DNA from: Sternotherus odoratus
Taxonomy: Eukaryota > Chordata > Testudines > Kinosternidae
Assembly (NCBI GenBank): GCA_032164245.1
Contig: JAVMKO010000003.1
Location: 29,015,390-29,079,389 of the forward strand
Length of the DNA: 64,000 nt
Reading direction: 5' to 3'
Below are positions 52,749-64,000 of the stretch, one piece after another (the stretch's first letter is position 1; every line of letters begins with the position of its first letter). Made by a program: the position numbers and the translations under genes. A model generated the notes under the pieces. That model saw nothing but the letters and a program-made list of their open reading frames with translations, ran no database searches and was not told the DNA's origin.

Positions 52749-55700
52749 AAATGGTACACTGCTCCATGCTGGGAGGCACAGCCTGAGAAGACTCCTTAGG
52801 TGGAGCACCTCTGAATGGTTCAAAACACAACCAAAATGGGGACTACTTGCCTGCTTCATGCAGGAAGTGCTAAGGGAAAGATCAGATGGCAGGGCTGGAT
52901 GAGGACAGGGCTGGTGAACCTGCTACTGGTGGCAGAGGTGCTGGAACAGTTCTTTTAGTGGGGATGCTGATAACCATTGAACCAAACTACAAACCCTGTA
53001 TACAATGGAAACCACTTCAAGTCAGGGGTTGCTGGAGCACACCCCAAGCCTGCACCTCTAGTTCCAACACCTATGGCTGGTGGAACCTAAGTAACTGCAG
53101 CACACACAAGTTCTGTGCACTTGCTGTTGCTGCAGGAAAGGTTGTGGAGCTGCATCATCCTCACTGGGAATCAGGGGGTTCAAGTCACAATTTTGGTTTT
53201 TGTGTTTTGTGAGTTTTAAAGGGTGTATTATTCTGGTAAACTCCATGCTAAAATATTAATGTGAGTAGCAGGGCTGTGATCAGCACATTTATTCACTTCT
53301 TGCAACATACATCAAAATGCAAACCTATCCAAAAATATAAGTACTAGGAGTCTGACTCTAAATCAATAATCGCACCTACATCATCACCCTTTCTTTTCAA
53401 TTATTCAAACATTCTCATTGATTTATCTTTCACTTTTATATTTTAGTGTTTTAGAAGGGATGAGTACAAGCTCTGCATATGTGAACCTTTGTAGAGCATG
53501 TGAATGATCAGCTGCTATGAATACTTTTTTCTAAAACAGAATTAGTCAGCCAGCATCATATAGAGAGGCATTAAAACCAAGTACAAATGCAGCATATTGT
53601 ACTGGGTTATATCCCAGGGAGAAATATCTTTATGAGAAGATAGGCCTGAAATTTAATAAGCCAGAACAGTTTGAGGTTGATTTTTTTAAATTATAGTTTT
53701 CCCAATTTAAATATAATATGTATACATCTGTATATAAATTACATTGGAAATCTCCCTTACACACCCCACAATTTATGGGAAAATATTAAATGGATTATTT
53801 TCCACCAAAATCCTGGAGGTCCTCTGCCTTCATTTCAGAACCCTCTGGATATAGCTGTGTTGCAAACTGTGCTCTTACAGCAATCTATGTAGTGTGTGTT
53901 GGCAGACTCTCATAACTGATCTGTGACCCTAGTCAGAGCAAGGTTTTGGTTTCAGTTTTGAGCCTGAATCTAATCACCACTGAAGTCAAATGTAAATTAG
54001 ATATATGTAAGATCAGAATTATATGTTTTCTTCCTTTAAGTTGGAAAATTCTCTAAACCAAAGTCTAAAGCTGTAATGGGAAAGGGCAGGGGGGGAAATG
54101 CATAAACTCTCTTTAGGGGATTTCTTCATCATGCTTGTCATACAGTCTTATTTGCAAGGAGAACACAAACACATTATACTTCAGTTGTATGCAATAATAT
54201 TTTTGCTAAAGTCAGTTCAATTGGAGCAGCTCCCATGACACAAGACGGAATTGCACTGTCTGCATGGAAAATGGCATATACATTTTGTTCTCTAATGTAA
54301 CAGAGTTTGCACATTCTGAAGATTAATGTTGACATGAGAGGTACTGTAACCAGCTAAACACTGATGAAAAACCCCAGACATATTGTGTCAGTTACAATTT
54401 TAAAACCAAAATGCCTGACTGAAGGAATACAGTAATTGATAAGGTTTTTACGTTAGTGAAATCTAGCTGTTACTCAAAAAAGCACAGGTGGGAAACTGCA
54501 GCTTTTTGGATCTCACTAGACTCTACAGCTTGACTTTGTTTCCTTTTGTGCCAGTTTAAGGCCTGGCCTAAAAGGGTGTGATACCACTGAAGTCAGGAGA
54601 GATGCACCCATTCAGATCAGGGATGCCTCCCTACGTTACTGAGATTTTCCTCTGTCCCTTTCTCTCTCTGACTCCCTGTAACCTGGGATGCCTTTTACAA
54701 TGCCTTGCAGCTGTAGGCTCCAGCCTGGACTGCTCACAAACAGCCTCCAGCATATAAGTCACTCCCAGCGATGTGTATTGACCAGCCCTCTCTTGGGCAG
54801 TACAAATATATTAAATCCATTATTCCTTTAAGGGAATAATGTGCACACAACTTATTATCCCAAATGGAGTTACCCAGATGCTTGAACTTGAACACACTGA
54901 ATGAGATAAAATAATATAACAAATGTATTAATTACAAAAAGAGAGATTCTAAGTGCAAACAAAACATCAAAGTCAGAAATGATTACAAGAAAAATAAATA
55001 AAACACGTACTGGTGCCTAACTTAAACTACATTAGATTCAAAGTGAAGTTTTCTCACCACATACTTTCAACAGTTTTACTGACCAAACCCTTTAGATCAG
55101 GATCCCGTCCCCAGAGTCCAATAGCTGCCTTTCTCTCTTCAGGTACAGTAAATGCCATGTCTGACTCTTGTTTTTATATTTCTGTTCCCCCTTTCAGAAG
55201 CATTTCCAGAAAGGCAACAGGCCTTCCTGTGTGGAAGGAAACTCTATGCTGTTTCTTTGCTAAGATATAGATTTTTGCCCCAGCCCTCTTTCCTGCCACA
55301 AAATAGACATTTAGCAAGTAATGGTGCATTGGCCTTGTTTACACCTGGCTGAGGCATCAGCTTGTCCTCTGTCTCTGGGAAACTGATATGGCCACTCTCC
55401 AGACTTATCTGGAAAACATACTTTTAGTCATGATATCAGCTTAAGTTTATAACTTAACGTATAATGCTGTCATATGCATTTTTGCCATATTAGTGATCAG
55501 CACATCATGAGTTTTTAAATGATACCTCCGAAAGCACATCTTAGCCAAACATTATTACAATAGTGTGTGGGGTGTGAACACAGGGGTATACAGTATCATG
55601 TTTAACTATATCGCCAAAAGCAAACTTTGCACTGCTTCCTACTGTTCTACTTCCCTCTGACATATACAGCAAGTACAGGCCCACAAATGAACAAGTCAGT

Positions 55701-58397
55701 CCCTCAGAAAATAACAAGTTACACTATTATCATATCCACTATAAGATCTGCACATCTTATCAGAAGCTCTGCATGAATAGGCTCTTGACTGAAGAGTTTA
55801 ATCTCTACTCTTCCTTTATTTTCAAAAGTGCTGGCAATACTTAGTCCCTTTTGTGTGCCATTTATTCTCTATGCTACCATTTCAACGTACCCTCCATTCC
55901 TGGTGAAATGCAAAGAATCTGCTTCCTTCCTTTAATCCAATATTTCCCTACTTTGTGACAATACAGACCCTTCTCATATTTGTCTTTTCTTCTCCACTCC
56001 TATGTATTTCTCCAGTTCTCTTGACCTTTCCATCATCACATGGTCCATTCACAAAAATACCTGGACACTTAACCCTCTTACCTCCCCTACTGTTTGGTCC
56101 AGGTCTTCACATGAGCTGGAAACCACGGTCCTTTGTGTAGTTAGTAGCCTCCTTATTTCTGCCGATGAAGACTCTTTCCCTCCTTGTTCTCCTTCATTTC
56201 AATCTAGTTTTTGATAGTCTGGACCCTTTATTCCCCAGAACTGTCCCTATAGCTTTGCAGGCTTTTCTGTTCTACCCCTACCCCCATCACAATACTACAC
56301 CTCCTCTCTATCTCATACACATATTTCCCCTCCCAGTGCTTAGTTTTTTACCAGTGATGATAGAACAACGATCTTGGTGCCATGTTATGCAGAATGGCAT
56401 AATTTGCTTGTGCGTTATTTCTTTTTTAATACTTGTTCATTAAGCAAACACAATTAATTACATTAATATTTAGAGAGCATCCTCCATGCAAGCACCCCAG
56501 GATGTTGTACAAAGCCAATATAAAATGCACACAATAAAATATTAATAAACTAAATTTTATTAAGAGCTTATTACATTTGCTGTGAAAATTGGCACCAATT
56601 GTGAAGCTTTAGTGCAGGATGAAAATTAATCTCATAAATGAAATAGTTGAAACTACTATTTGCATCTGCAATATTACACACACAGACAATGGGACTGGTT
56701 CGCCTCTCGCTGGTATAAATCCAGAGTAACTCAGCTTAAGTCAGTGAACTCAGCACTCCATGTCAGGAGCAGAGAAAAAGAAATCCAGAAGAGACATCAA
56801 GTCACAAATGCACAGTTCTGAACTAAAATGCAACAACAAAATCTGTTGTCAATTATATCAGCTGCGTGGAAGAGGGAGACCAGAGAGGAGGTGACCAACG
56901 TCCAAAGTTGAACTGCAACAAAACTTGGGGGGGGGGGGGGAGGGAAACTTGAAACATTTCAATTGTTTTTATTAATAACTCAGCTATTTTGAATGGCACT
57001 TGTCATGGTGCTGTGAGATTTATCTTTATCAGCCAAAAATCTCCACCTTTAACAAAAATAGTTAACTTTTTTGTTCAACAAGACAAACATAATACGATAT
57101 TTCATGACAATTGGCATGACCTTTGCATCTATATCACTCTTCCTTTTGAACTATACTATACTTACAGTCCATAAGTTGAACATATTGTATGGTTACATTA
57201 CTTTGAGTGTTTAGCAAGTCTTTACTGCTTATGTGTGAGCTGTAGTTTTCCAAAGGCTTATAACTTAGCCAAATGTGCATAGATTTTCACAGGAGGCAGC
57301 AAAAACCACATCCACAACACAGAGATCCACCCCCGCCAAATTTCAAGGAAAAGGTTACCAGAATTTGGGAATATGGGCAAACCAGTGTATTTGTCCCTAG
57401 CCCCTCATTCTTTGAAGTGGCCTGAAGCAGATACCTGGCATAGAAAATTTCAGCTCAAATCATTAAAGTTTGGGAAAGTTATAAGGAACTGTAAACAGGG
57501 TCCTATAATGGGGAGTGTTGGGAAAGCTAAATAATAAGCCACCTTCACCTATAATTTAAACAGTTTGATAGGTTATTGATTTATAATAACTCCGCTATCT
57601 TTTAAAAGTGGGCAAAATGAATTAGCTGTCAATAGTTCTACTTTATGGCAAATTGATCAACCACACAAGTCCTTAAAGAACATGCAGTTGAGTTTCCTTT
57701 CTACTGGAGCTAGAGTTTAAGACTAGCAATAGTTATAGCAACATTTAATAGTGCTCTCCCTCTGATGAAGGTGAATTTGTCATTTCAAAGTGATAAATGG
57801 AGATCATTAGAAACTTCCTGTTATCTTGTAATGCCTTACAGTAAATCTGTATTACAACATACTATATTGTGATTATGCCTTATACCGCAGTAATATTATT
57901 CACCCATCCCTTTGAAAATATGTTGTGATGTTGAAGAAAGAGAAGGCAAGCAAGGAAATCTGAAGACCTAGACTGGAAAATCTCATTGCTAGTCCTGTAA
58001 ACAGTTTTGCATTAGCCACTGGCAGTGACAGTGACACAAATAGTTTGTCAATGAAATATCTTTGTGAGTCTCAATCGTTGGTGAATCTGTGTTGTCATTT
58101 GTTTCCTGCTGCCTGCATGCTTTCATGGTTCTATTTGTTCTTATGCCTTAGGAAAGTTATTTTTCCATGCACCCTGACAATTATGTCCTTTTTAACTGTT
58201 GTATTCATAAGATGCAGCTTTAAAAAAAATAATCTATATTTACCTGTTTGCTCAGTACTTCTTCTTGTTCTGATATTTAGCATGAAAAACATTCAAAATA
58301 AAGTATTTTTTCTCTCATGTTCCTTTGCAAATGAGAGATTAATATACAAAATCCATCTTCTTGGGAGTGTCTGGTATTAGTCTAAAGGAGAGAGGAA
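52749..58397. other. No gene seen; longest stretch without recognised elements
   Basis: About 5.6 kb, AT-rich. A poly-G tract lies at about 56928-56940. Frames of 60-110 codons (for example 58045-58380, Leu/Phe/Cys-rich) show no domain. The best place in the window for single-copy or conserved non-coding DNA, though I cannot show either. Confidence 0.4.
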
Positions 58398-58399
58398 TA

Positions 58400-59168
58400 C
58401 AGTGGAGCCCCACCATAACGTGACCGATGGGTTCCAAAAAATCCCATCGCGCTAAATGCGGGGTCGCATTATAGCGGGGCCCCACTACCCGGCAGGCGGG
58501 GGTTGCGGCTTCTCTCTCCGCTGCCCAGCAGGGGAGAGAAGCTGCGGCCCTGAGCCTGCTGGGACAGAGACTCTGGGGCTGTAGACTGCAGCCCCGGAGT
58601 CTCTGTACAAGCAGCTGCCCCTGCGCCTGCTAGGGGCAGGGAACACCAGCGCCTGCAGCCCCGGAGTCCCCTGTCCTGGCAGGCGTAAGTGGCAGTTTCT
58701 CTCCCAGCTGGCTGCCCATGCCTGTGGGACAGGGGACTCCGGGGCTGCAGGTGCTGGCGTCTCCTGTCTCTGGCAGGTGCTGGGGCAGCGGCTTCCAGAG
58801 AAGCCGCTTCCCCACGCCTGCCGGGACAGGGGACTCTGGGGCTGCATGGAGCCCCGAAGTCCCCTGTCCTGGCAGGCGTGGAGTCGCAGCTTCCACAGGG
58901 ATCTCCCGGGCTGCAGTCTGCAGCTCTGGAGTTCTCTGTTCCTGGTAGGCTTGGGGCCGCAGCTTCTCTCCCCTGCTGAGCAGCGGAGAGAGAAGCCACA
59001 GCCCCGGCCTGCAGTCCAGGAGCACTCTGTCCCCCGCAGGCAGGCCAAGGCTTCTCGGCGCCTGCCAGGGACAAAGAACCCCAGGGCTGCAGATTTGGGA
59101 GCCACGGTATAATTGCACTATATCCGGATTCGTGTTATACCGGGGCGCATTATACTGGGGCTCCACTG
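58400..59168. mobile_element. pogo/Tigger-like MITE with tandem GC-rich core
   Basis: Left end 'cagtggagccccaccataac' and right end on the other strand 'cagtggagccccagtataat', TA on each side (58398-58399; 59169-59170). Subterminal 'tataccggggcgcattatac' and 'cgcattatagcggggcccca' words repeat in both orientations. The core is a tandem array of roughly 70-130-base units with 'ctgccgggacaggggactct' type words. Frames of 200 codons on the minus strand are array translations, not genes. Confidence 0.9.
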
Positions 59169-59170
59169 TA

Positions 59171-62100
59171 TCTGAGAGGAGCAGTAGCAGAAGAAACAGT
59201 CTGATTTGCAGGGCAATAATGAAATAGTTAAAATTAGATCACCCGACAGCAGTACAAATGAGACCTCTTTCTGAAAAAATGCAGTTAGAGTTGTCACTGA
59301 TATGAAAAATATTCATAGACATTTTTACAGGTGCTGTACACACGGGTAAGCGGCAAAGTCACCTTGAAAACTGTATAAATAGATAACCGTCATTAAGACA
59401 TTGTGTCTTAAAAATGAAGCTTGTGCAGGAATCACTAATTATGAATATCAGCAGAAAGGACAGTCAGAAATATTGCAACATCTTGGCCCTAGTGCAATTG
59501 TCATGCCTGGATCCTTATTTCCTAGCACATAGATTCATTTTTTTACCTAATTATTATTCCTAATTCCAGGACAGAGATTTCCAAATCAAGAAATTTTAAA
59601 ATATTTAAGCATTAGTATGTAAAAAGTACAATTAATTCAGATAAGTACCATGGAAGGAATGATCATATTTTAAGTATATGTGCCAATGGCTAAACATGCA
59701 ACAATGTATAGCTGGGATAAAATATAAATAATTAAAATGGAGGAAGTATTTCACTTAATAATATTCTACAGTAAAAAAACCACCACCTGTTTCTGACTTT
59801 GTCTGTGTTTTCTCTTTATTAACAGATGTAAAGAATCCTTTTCAAACTTTCAGAAGGAAAATGTGATGCACTTTTGCAATAGATTTCTCCAGGTTTAGTT
59901 GCTTTAGTGGCACTATGAGAAACAGGGTAGAATAAAATGAAACGTCATTTGGAACATGATATTAAATGGTGACATGTACTGCCAAGAGTCTAAACAAATG
60001 TGGGTAATGCAGGATTGTAATAGTTATGGAAGATCTTTGTACTGAAAGTGCAGAACAGTCTGTCATAAATATATCTGGATCATTCCAGCTGCTTCTTAAT
60101 GAGCTCTTTTTAAAAAAAATGTAAGTACAAAGAAGTACATTGTTTCTGTTCATTATCTTCTAAAACTTTGTAAAATAATTACATGCAGAGTAGTATCTGG
60201 GGACCATTGGCATGATCCTAAGCAGAAGAGAGAAAAGTTAACATTAATTTCACATCTAAATCAATCTAGGCCCTGATTCAGCAAAAAACACTCATTCACA
60301 TACCAGAATGTATTGCTGATTTGGGAGGCCAGTGGTTTTCTTTTGAGGACCATGGCTGATTAATGATAATAACAATACAATATATTGCTGTTTTCAGCCA
60401 AAAATTGCAAAGTGATTCTCATACTTTACAGATGATGGCCCTGATCTGCAATGGGAAGGGTGTTTGCTCTCATGGATCCGACTGCAGGCTAAGCTCCTAT
60501 TTATTGTTCATATACAGCAATGCCTTTGTTCCATTTTTGCTGAAAACCTCACCCATTCCTCTATCTCTTCTTGCCTGGACTATTATAATTCCCTTTTGTA
60601 TGGTGGCCTAAAGTCCCTGTTACCCAGTCTGTGCTCAATAACACTACCTGCTTTCTTATATGGACATAAAAATGTATCATCCCTTATCTGAAAACAATTC
60701 TATTTCCCATTTATTCCCATTTATTTCTGAATCCATGGATTTACTCCAGCCTATTGTTACCTTTCTTCTGATATCTTGGGGTCTCCTGTATCTAACATAA
60801 TCCTTCCTCCTCTGGTTCTTCCCAGAGAAAGGAAAAAAGGTTCAGTTGATATTTGGTTTCAGGGGTGGGTAATACATTTTGCTTTATCTGAATCTGTTTA
60901 TTCATTTCTATTTCTGTGTCAAGAATTGTATTTGCTTACTTATTTTCATTTACTATTTTCTGCATGCCTGTAAAAATTTGCTACAAAACTTTCTAATACA
61001 TCCATTTTTCATACCGTTAAACTAAATATGAGCAGCTGATCATATAAAAATGTCAAACAGCAAACCACCAAACAGTACCCTCTGTTTTGCAGATGTATTT
61101 TGGAGGCTCACTGAAAACCTGACCTAAAGTTACATTTTGGGAATGAAACACTGGCCCTATAGAACTCAATGGGAACGCACCCATCAATGTCAATGGGGCA
61201 AACTTTCACTCAAATTTTAATAAATTCCCTGCTGTTTTGAGACACATTATACCTTATTAGCTGGTTCAACTAATATTTTGGGCAGTGAAGTCTTCATTTC
61301 ATGGTAGTTTTTGCTGTCTGTTTCTGCAGATAGATGTGTTCTATCCTTTAACGTGTTTGCTTGAGCTAAACCATTAGCAGACTGTGTCCTGTTTAAAACA
61401 AACAAACAAGTTATTATCAAACTACTCCAATTCAGCATGAAATCAAAATATATGTCCCAAACTGATAAACAGTTTTTGGGAAGTATCAAACCTAAAGTCT
61501 TATTCAAACCTGTGAGGGCAAAGAAATATATAACAATTTCCAAACTTCAGAATAAAAGACATTTAAAAAAGGAGAAGAAGTGGACTTTTTACTTCTATTT
61601 TAAGATGCTGATGATTCAATAAAACACTTAAATATGTGTTTATATTTAGGCACATATTTAAGTGCTTATTGTCTGAACAGAGATATTTCTCAGAATCAGC
61701 ACTTAACTAATTAGCTGGTGGGGGAACAGGGAATCACAAAAGGCAATTGAGGTGCAGGGAATGCAAGCTGTTGACAATTCTATTACATTTCTAAAGCACA
61801 GATAATAAAATGTTCTAAATTTCTTGGGGATGGCCAAAACCTTCAAAGTCTGTCAGGTCCAATGTAGTAGTGGTGGCAGTAGTTGTAAAATTAAAGGCAA
61901 AAAATTATATTATTGTGAATGTGAAGGTGTTGTGACATTTTTAGACATGGAATAAAGTGGTTAGCAACCGGAAAAAGCTTGAGCAACATGCTATATATGT
62001 ACTGCCACTCATGTTTCTCCAGCAGATAGGTATCATAATTCACATTCAGCTTCCCTCCCACTCGCAGGTTGCTTCTGTTTTGCAAAGGCAGGATTTAATC

Positions 62101-62369
62101 CACAGCTGATTACCTTTTTTTGGGTAAAAAACATATTTTGCATTTCTCCTACATTCTAATCTATTGGAATATATAAATGGGTGCAACAGGACTGAACAAA
62201 ACTGAGATTTGCACTTGAAGCAGGAAATAGTGTTTCACACTTCAATAACAGAACTTTGTCTTCAAATGTTATCCATTAAGCCCCCAGGCCTGCACATTGT
62301 CCTGCATAGGAGGATCCCAACCCTTGTGTGGTATCTGAATTTAACAGGCTTCTGCACAGTTGCAGGGAC
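59171..62369. other. No gene seen; AT-rich spacer
   Basis: About 3.2 kb without recognised elements. Short frames only. Confidence 0.4.
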
Positions 62370-62377
62370 CACCTATG

Positions 62378-62839
62378 CAGGGCCGGTGACAGGGGGGTAC
62401 TATGGGTAGAGCTGTACCGGGCCCCGGACTTTAGGGGGGCCCCGATACACAGCAGTACCCGTAGTCATCCCCCCTTGTCGCCAGGCCTGGAGAGCGGGGA
62501 AGGGGCGGGGAGGCGGCGCGGCTCTCCTCCAGAGCGGACGAGCGCGCGTGTCCCTGGCAGGAGCAGTGAGCCCGGCCAGCGGCAGCGGCGCAGTCTGGGG
62601 GAGAAAGTGCGGGGGGGGGGAGGGGTGAAAGCAGCAAGGGCGGCTCGTGCCGCAGGACCCCGCACTGCCGCCAGCCGCTGTCAGCTGGGGGGGGGGGGGA
62701 GCGCCGGCTGGGCTGCGGGGGGGCGGCTGGGCTGGGGGTCTCCCCAGCTGCTGTCAGCTGGGGGGGGGAAGTGCCAGCTGGGCTGAGGGGGCCCAAACGA
62801 TCAGAGTAGGGGCCCCCCAAATTTCTGTCGCAGGCCCTG
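62378..62839. mobile_element. hAT-like element with GC-rich core, copy 2, perfect TSD
   Basis: Left end 'cagggccggtgacagggggg', right end on the other strand 'cagggcctgcgacagaaatt'; 'cacctatg' is duplicated exactly (62370-62377; 62840-62847). The outer 80 bases on the left and 60 on the right match copy 1 (27210-27788), including 'gtagagctgtaccgggcccc' and 'cgatcagagtaggggcccc', while the GC-rich cores differ. Confidence 0.9.
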
Positions 62840-62847
62840 CACCTATG

Positions 62848-64000
62848 CAGCTCAGCTTGCAAAGCTGGGCCTTAACTTTTCCAGGGGTAACTCTCCATAA
62901 TAATTTCTCCTCCAACATTTATTAACTATGGCAGAGAAAACATTTAAAAATACCTTTTAGAGATTTCATCCATTTTTTCAGTTTCCTGTCACTAGACAGC
63001 CATTAGCAAACACAGGAGCAGCATCTGATGATGTCTCACAGATAAGCCACATTTCAAAGTCACGTGTAATGTCACCAAAGTCAGGCCCGTGACAAATATA
63101 TAGCCTTATTCACTACAGAAGAGTGCTGGTGCTCAATTTAGTGATGCTTAAATGAAAACATCTGACACCCCCATCAGCCTCCTAAGTAATCAACTTCTTC
63201 CAAGTAAATATTGTAAAAATATGTTGGTTAAAGGCATGTTCACAATCTGCATCTAAAGGGACGTTATGAAAAAGATATTGGTAAGAGCACTCAGCTGCAT
63301 GAAATGTGAATTTGAAGCTGGGATTTAGTACAATGCTATTTGAGGATGCTGATGAAGCATTGCTAATTCATCACCTGTACAATCTTCCGGCTGCATTTTG
63401 GCTGTTAAGTATGCTGCGCATGAAAGTGGGTCAAACGTAAATTAGCTCAGTACAAGTGTTACATTGTTCCTTTCCTCTGAATCATCCAAATGGAGATATG
63501 CTTTATATGATCCACAGGGCAGTCAAAAGATTTAATCCCAGGAAGTGTCCACTTATCATCATTGCATATTATCTGACGGGTGGACAAATATAAGCAGGCA
63601 AAGGAGGCTTATGGGGAAACAATAGAATAATGCATATGAAAGTTGTGCTATGTAAAGTATTCACATCGTATTTTGATAGGAACAGAGTTAAAGGTGCATT
63701 CCTCCAGTCCTGTGTTCACTCACACACTGCACTATGTAGCCCAAACACCCAGTGTTTGAGAATAACACCTGGCAAAAGTATCAGACACTAATGCCATCAA
63801 GAGCATTTTAGTATCTGAAATATATTTGGAAAATATCACTTTTTATCCATAAAGAATGGACTAAACTGTAAAAGTCTAACATAAGGATGTTTCTTCTCCT
63901 CTGAGGGCCTGATCCCTGTTCAGTGGGAATTGGATCAGAATCCCTTTTTGTAAATGTAACTCCAAATGATTTTAATAAGAGTTACACTAATCAACAGGGA
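62848..64000. other. No gene seen; AT-rich spacer
   Basis: Nothing recognised up to the window end. Confidence 0.4.

Noticed and set aside
58045..58380. 111-codon Leu/Phe/Cys-rich frame resembling a membrane protein
   Set aside because: T-rich DNA gives hydrophobic codons by default; no start context, domain or repeat support.
58469..59166. Frames of 178-206 codons on the minus strand
   Set aside because: They translate the tandem core of the pogo-like MITE in different frames at once; not a gene.
1..64000. CRISPR array, operon, phage or bacterial system
   Set aside because: Nothing in base composition, gene density or repeats suggests prokaryotic DNA. The spaced repeats are microsatellites or transposon-borne minisatellites.

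Overview
This window looks like intergenic or deep intronic DNA from a reptile, most probably a cryptodiran turtle. CR1 LINEs of several ages dominate it. There is a tRNA-derived SINE with a CR1-type 3' tail (20304-20497), the architecture known from cryptodiran turtle SINEs, and an old MIR-type SINE, Penelope-like (PLE) fragments, hAT and pogo-type MITEs, a Helitron and a class I endogenous retrovirus. A crocodilian is the main alternative. I found no exon of a host protein gene, no functional RNA gene and no CRISPR array. Every substantial coding signal belongs to a mobile element and nearly all are broken.

Layout. 0-10 kb: an old CR1 tail, MITEs, a minus-strand Harbinger-type Myb/SANT pseudogene (about 2.86-3.56 kb), two hAT MITEs with clear 8-bp target-site duplications (TSDs), and a PLE 3' end with inverted terminal repeats (6.1-6.7 kb). 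10-20 kb: a pogo-like MITE, a fold-back hAT transposon with transposase remains (11.67-13.31 kb), another hAT MITE, a GA/AAAG microsatellite, and an ancient CR1/L3-like LINE. 20-28 kb: the SINE, PLE and CR1 fragments, a young 5'-truncated CR1 (24.9-26.5 kb) lying between the arms of an inverted 120-bp duplication, and the first of two hAT-like elements with GC-rich cores.

28.7-34.7 kb: a defective retrovirus-like element. It has two identical LTRs, a proline-tRNA-type primer-binding site, remnants of gag, integrase and env transmembrane subunit, and a polypurine tract. The second LTR is followed by a second copy of the primer-binding site and leader. The reverse transcriptase region is not recognisable.

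34.7-49 kb: MITEs, a complete 971-bp Helitron with a G-rich minisatellite inside, a G-rich hAT element, a gag-like relic, two CR1 relics, a second PLE end, a Tx1/L1-like LINE ORF fragment (46.5-47.5 kb) and a young CR1 inserted into an inverted Helitron end. 49-64 kb: mostly AT-rich sequence with no recognisable gene, plus two pogo-like MITEs with GC-rich tandem cores, the MIR SINE, a CR1 tail and the second GC-rich hAT-like element.

No genes work together here in the sense of an operon. What the window records is a sequence of transposon invasions, including nested insertions, inverted PLE ends, and GC-rich tandem DNA housed in elements of different superfamilies. All family calls come from motifs and end structures read by eye. 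Outer boundaries of old repeats are approximate.
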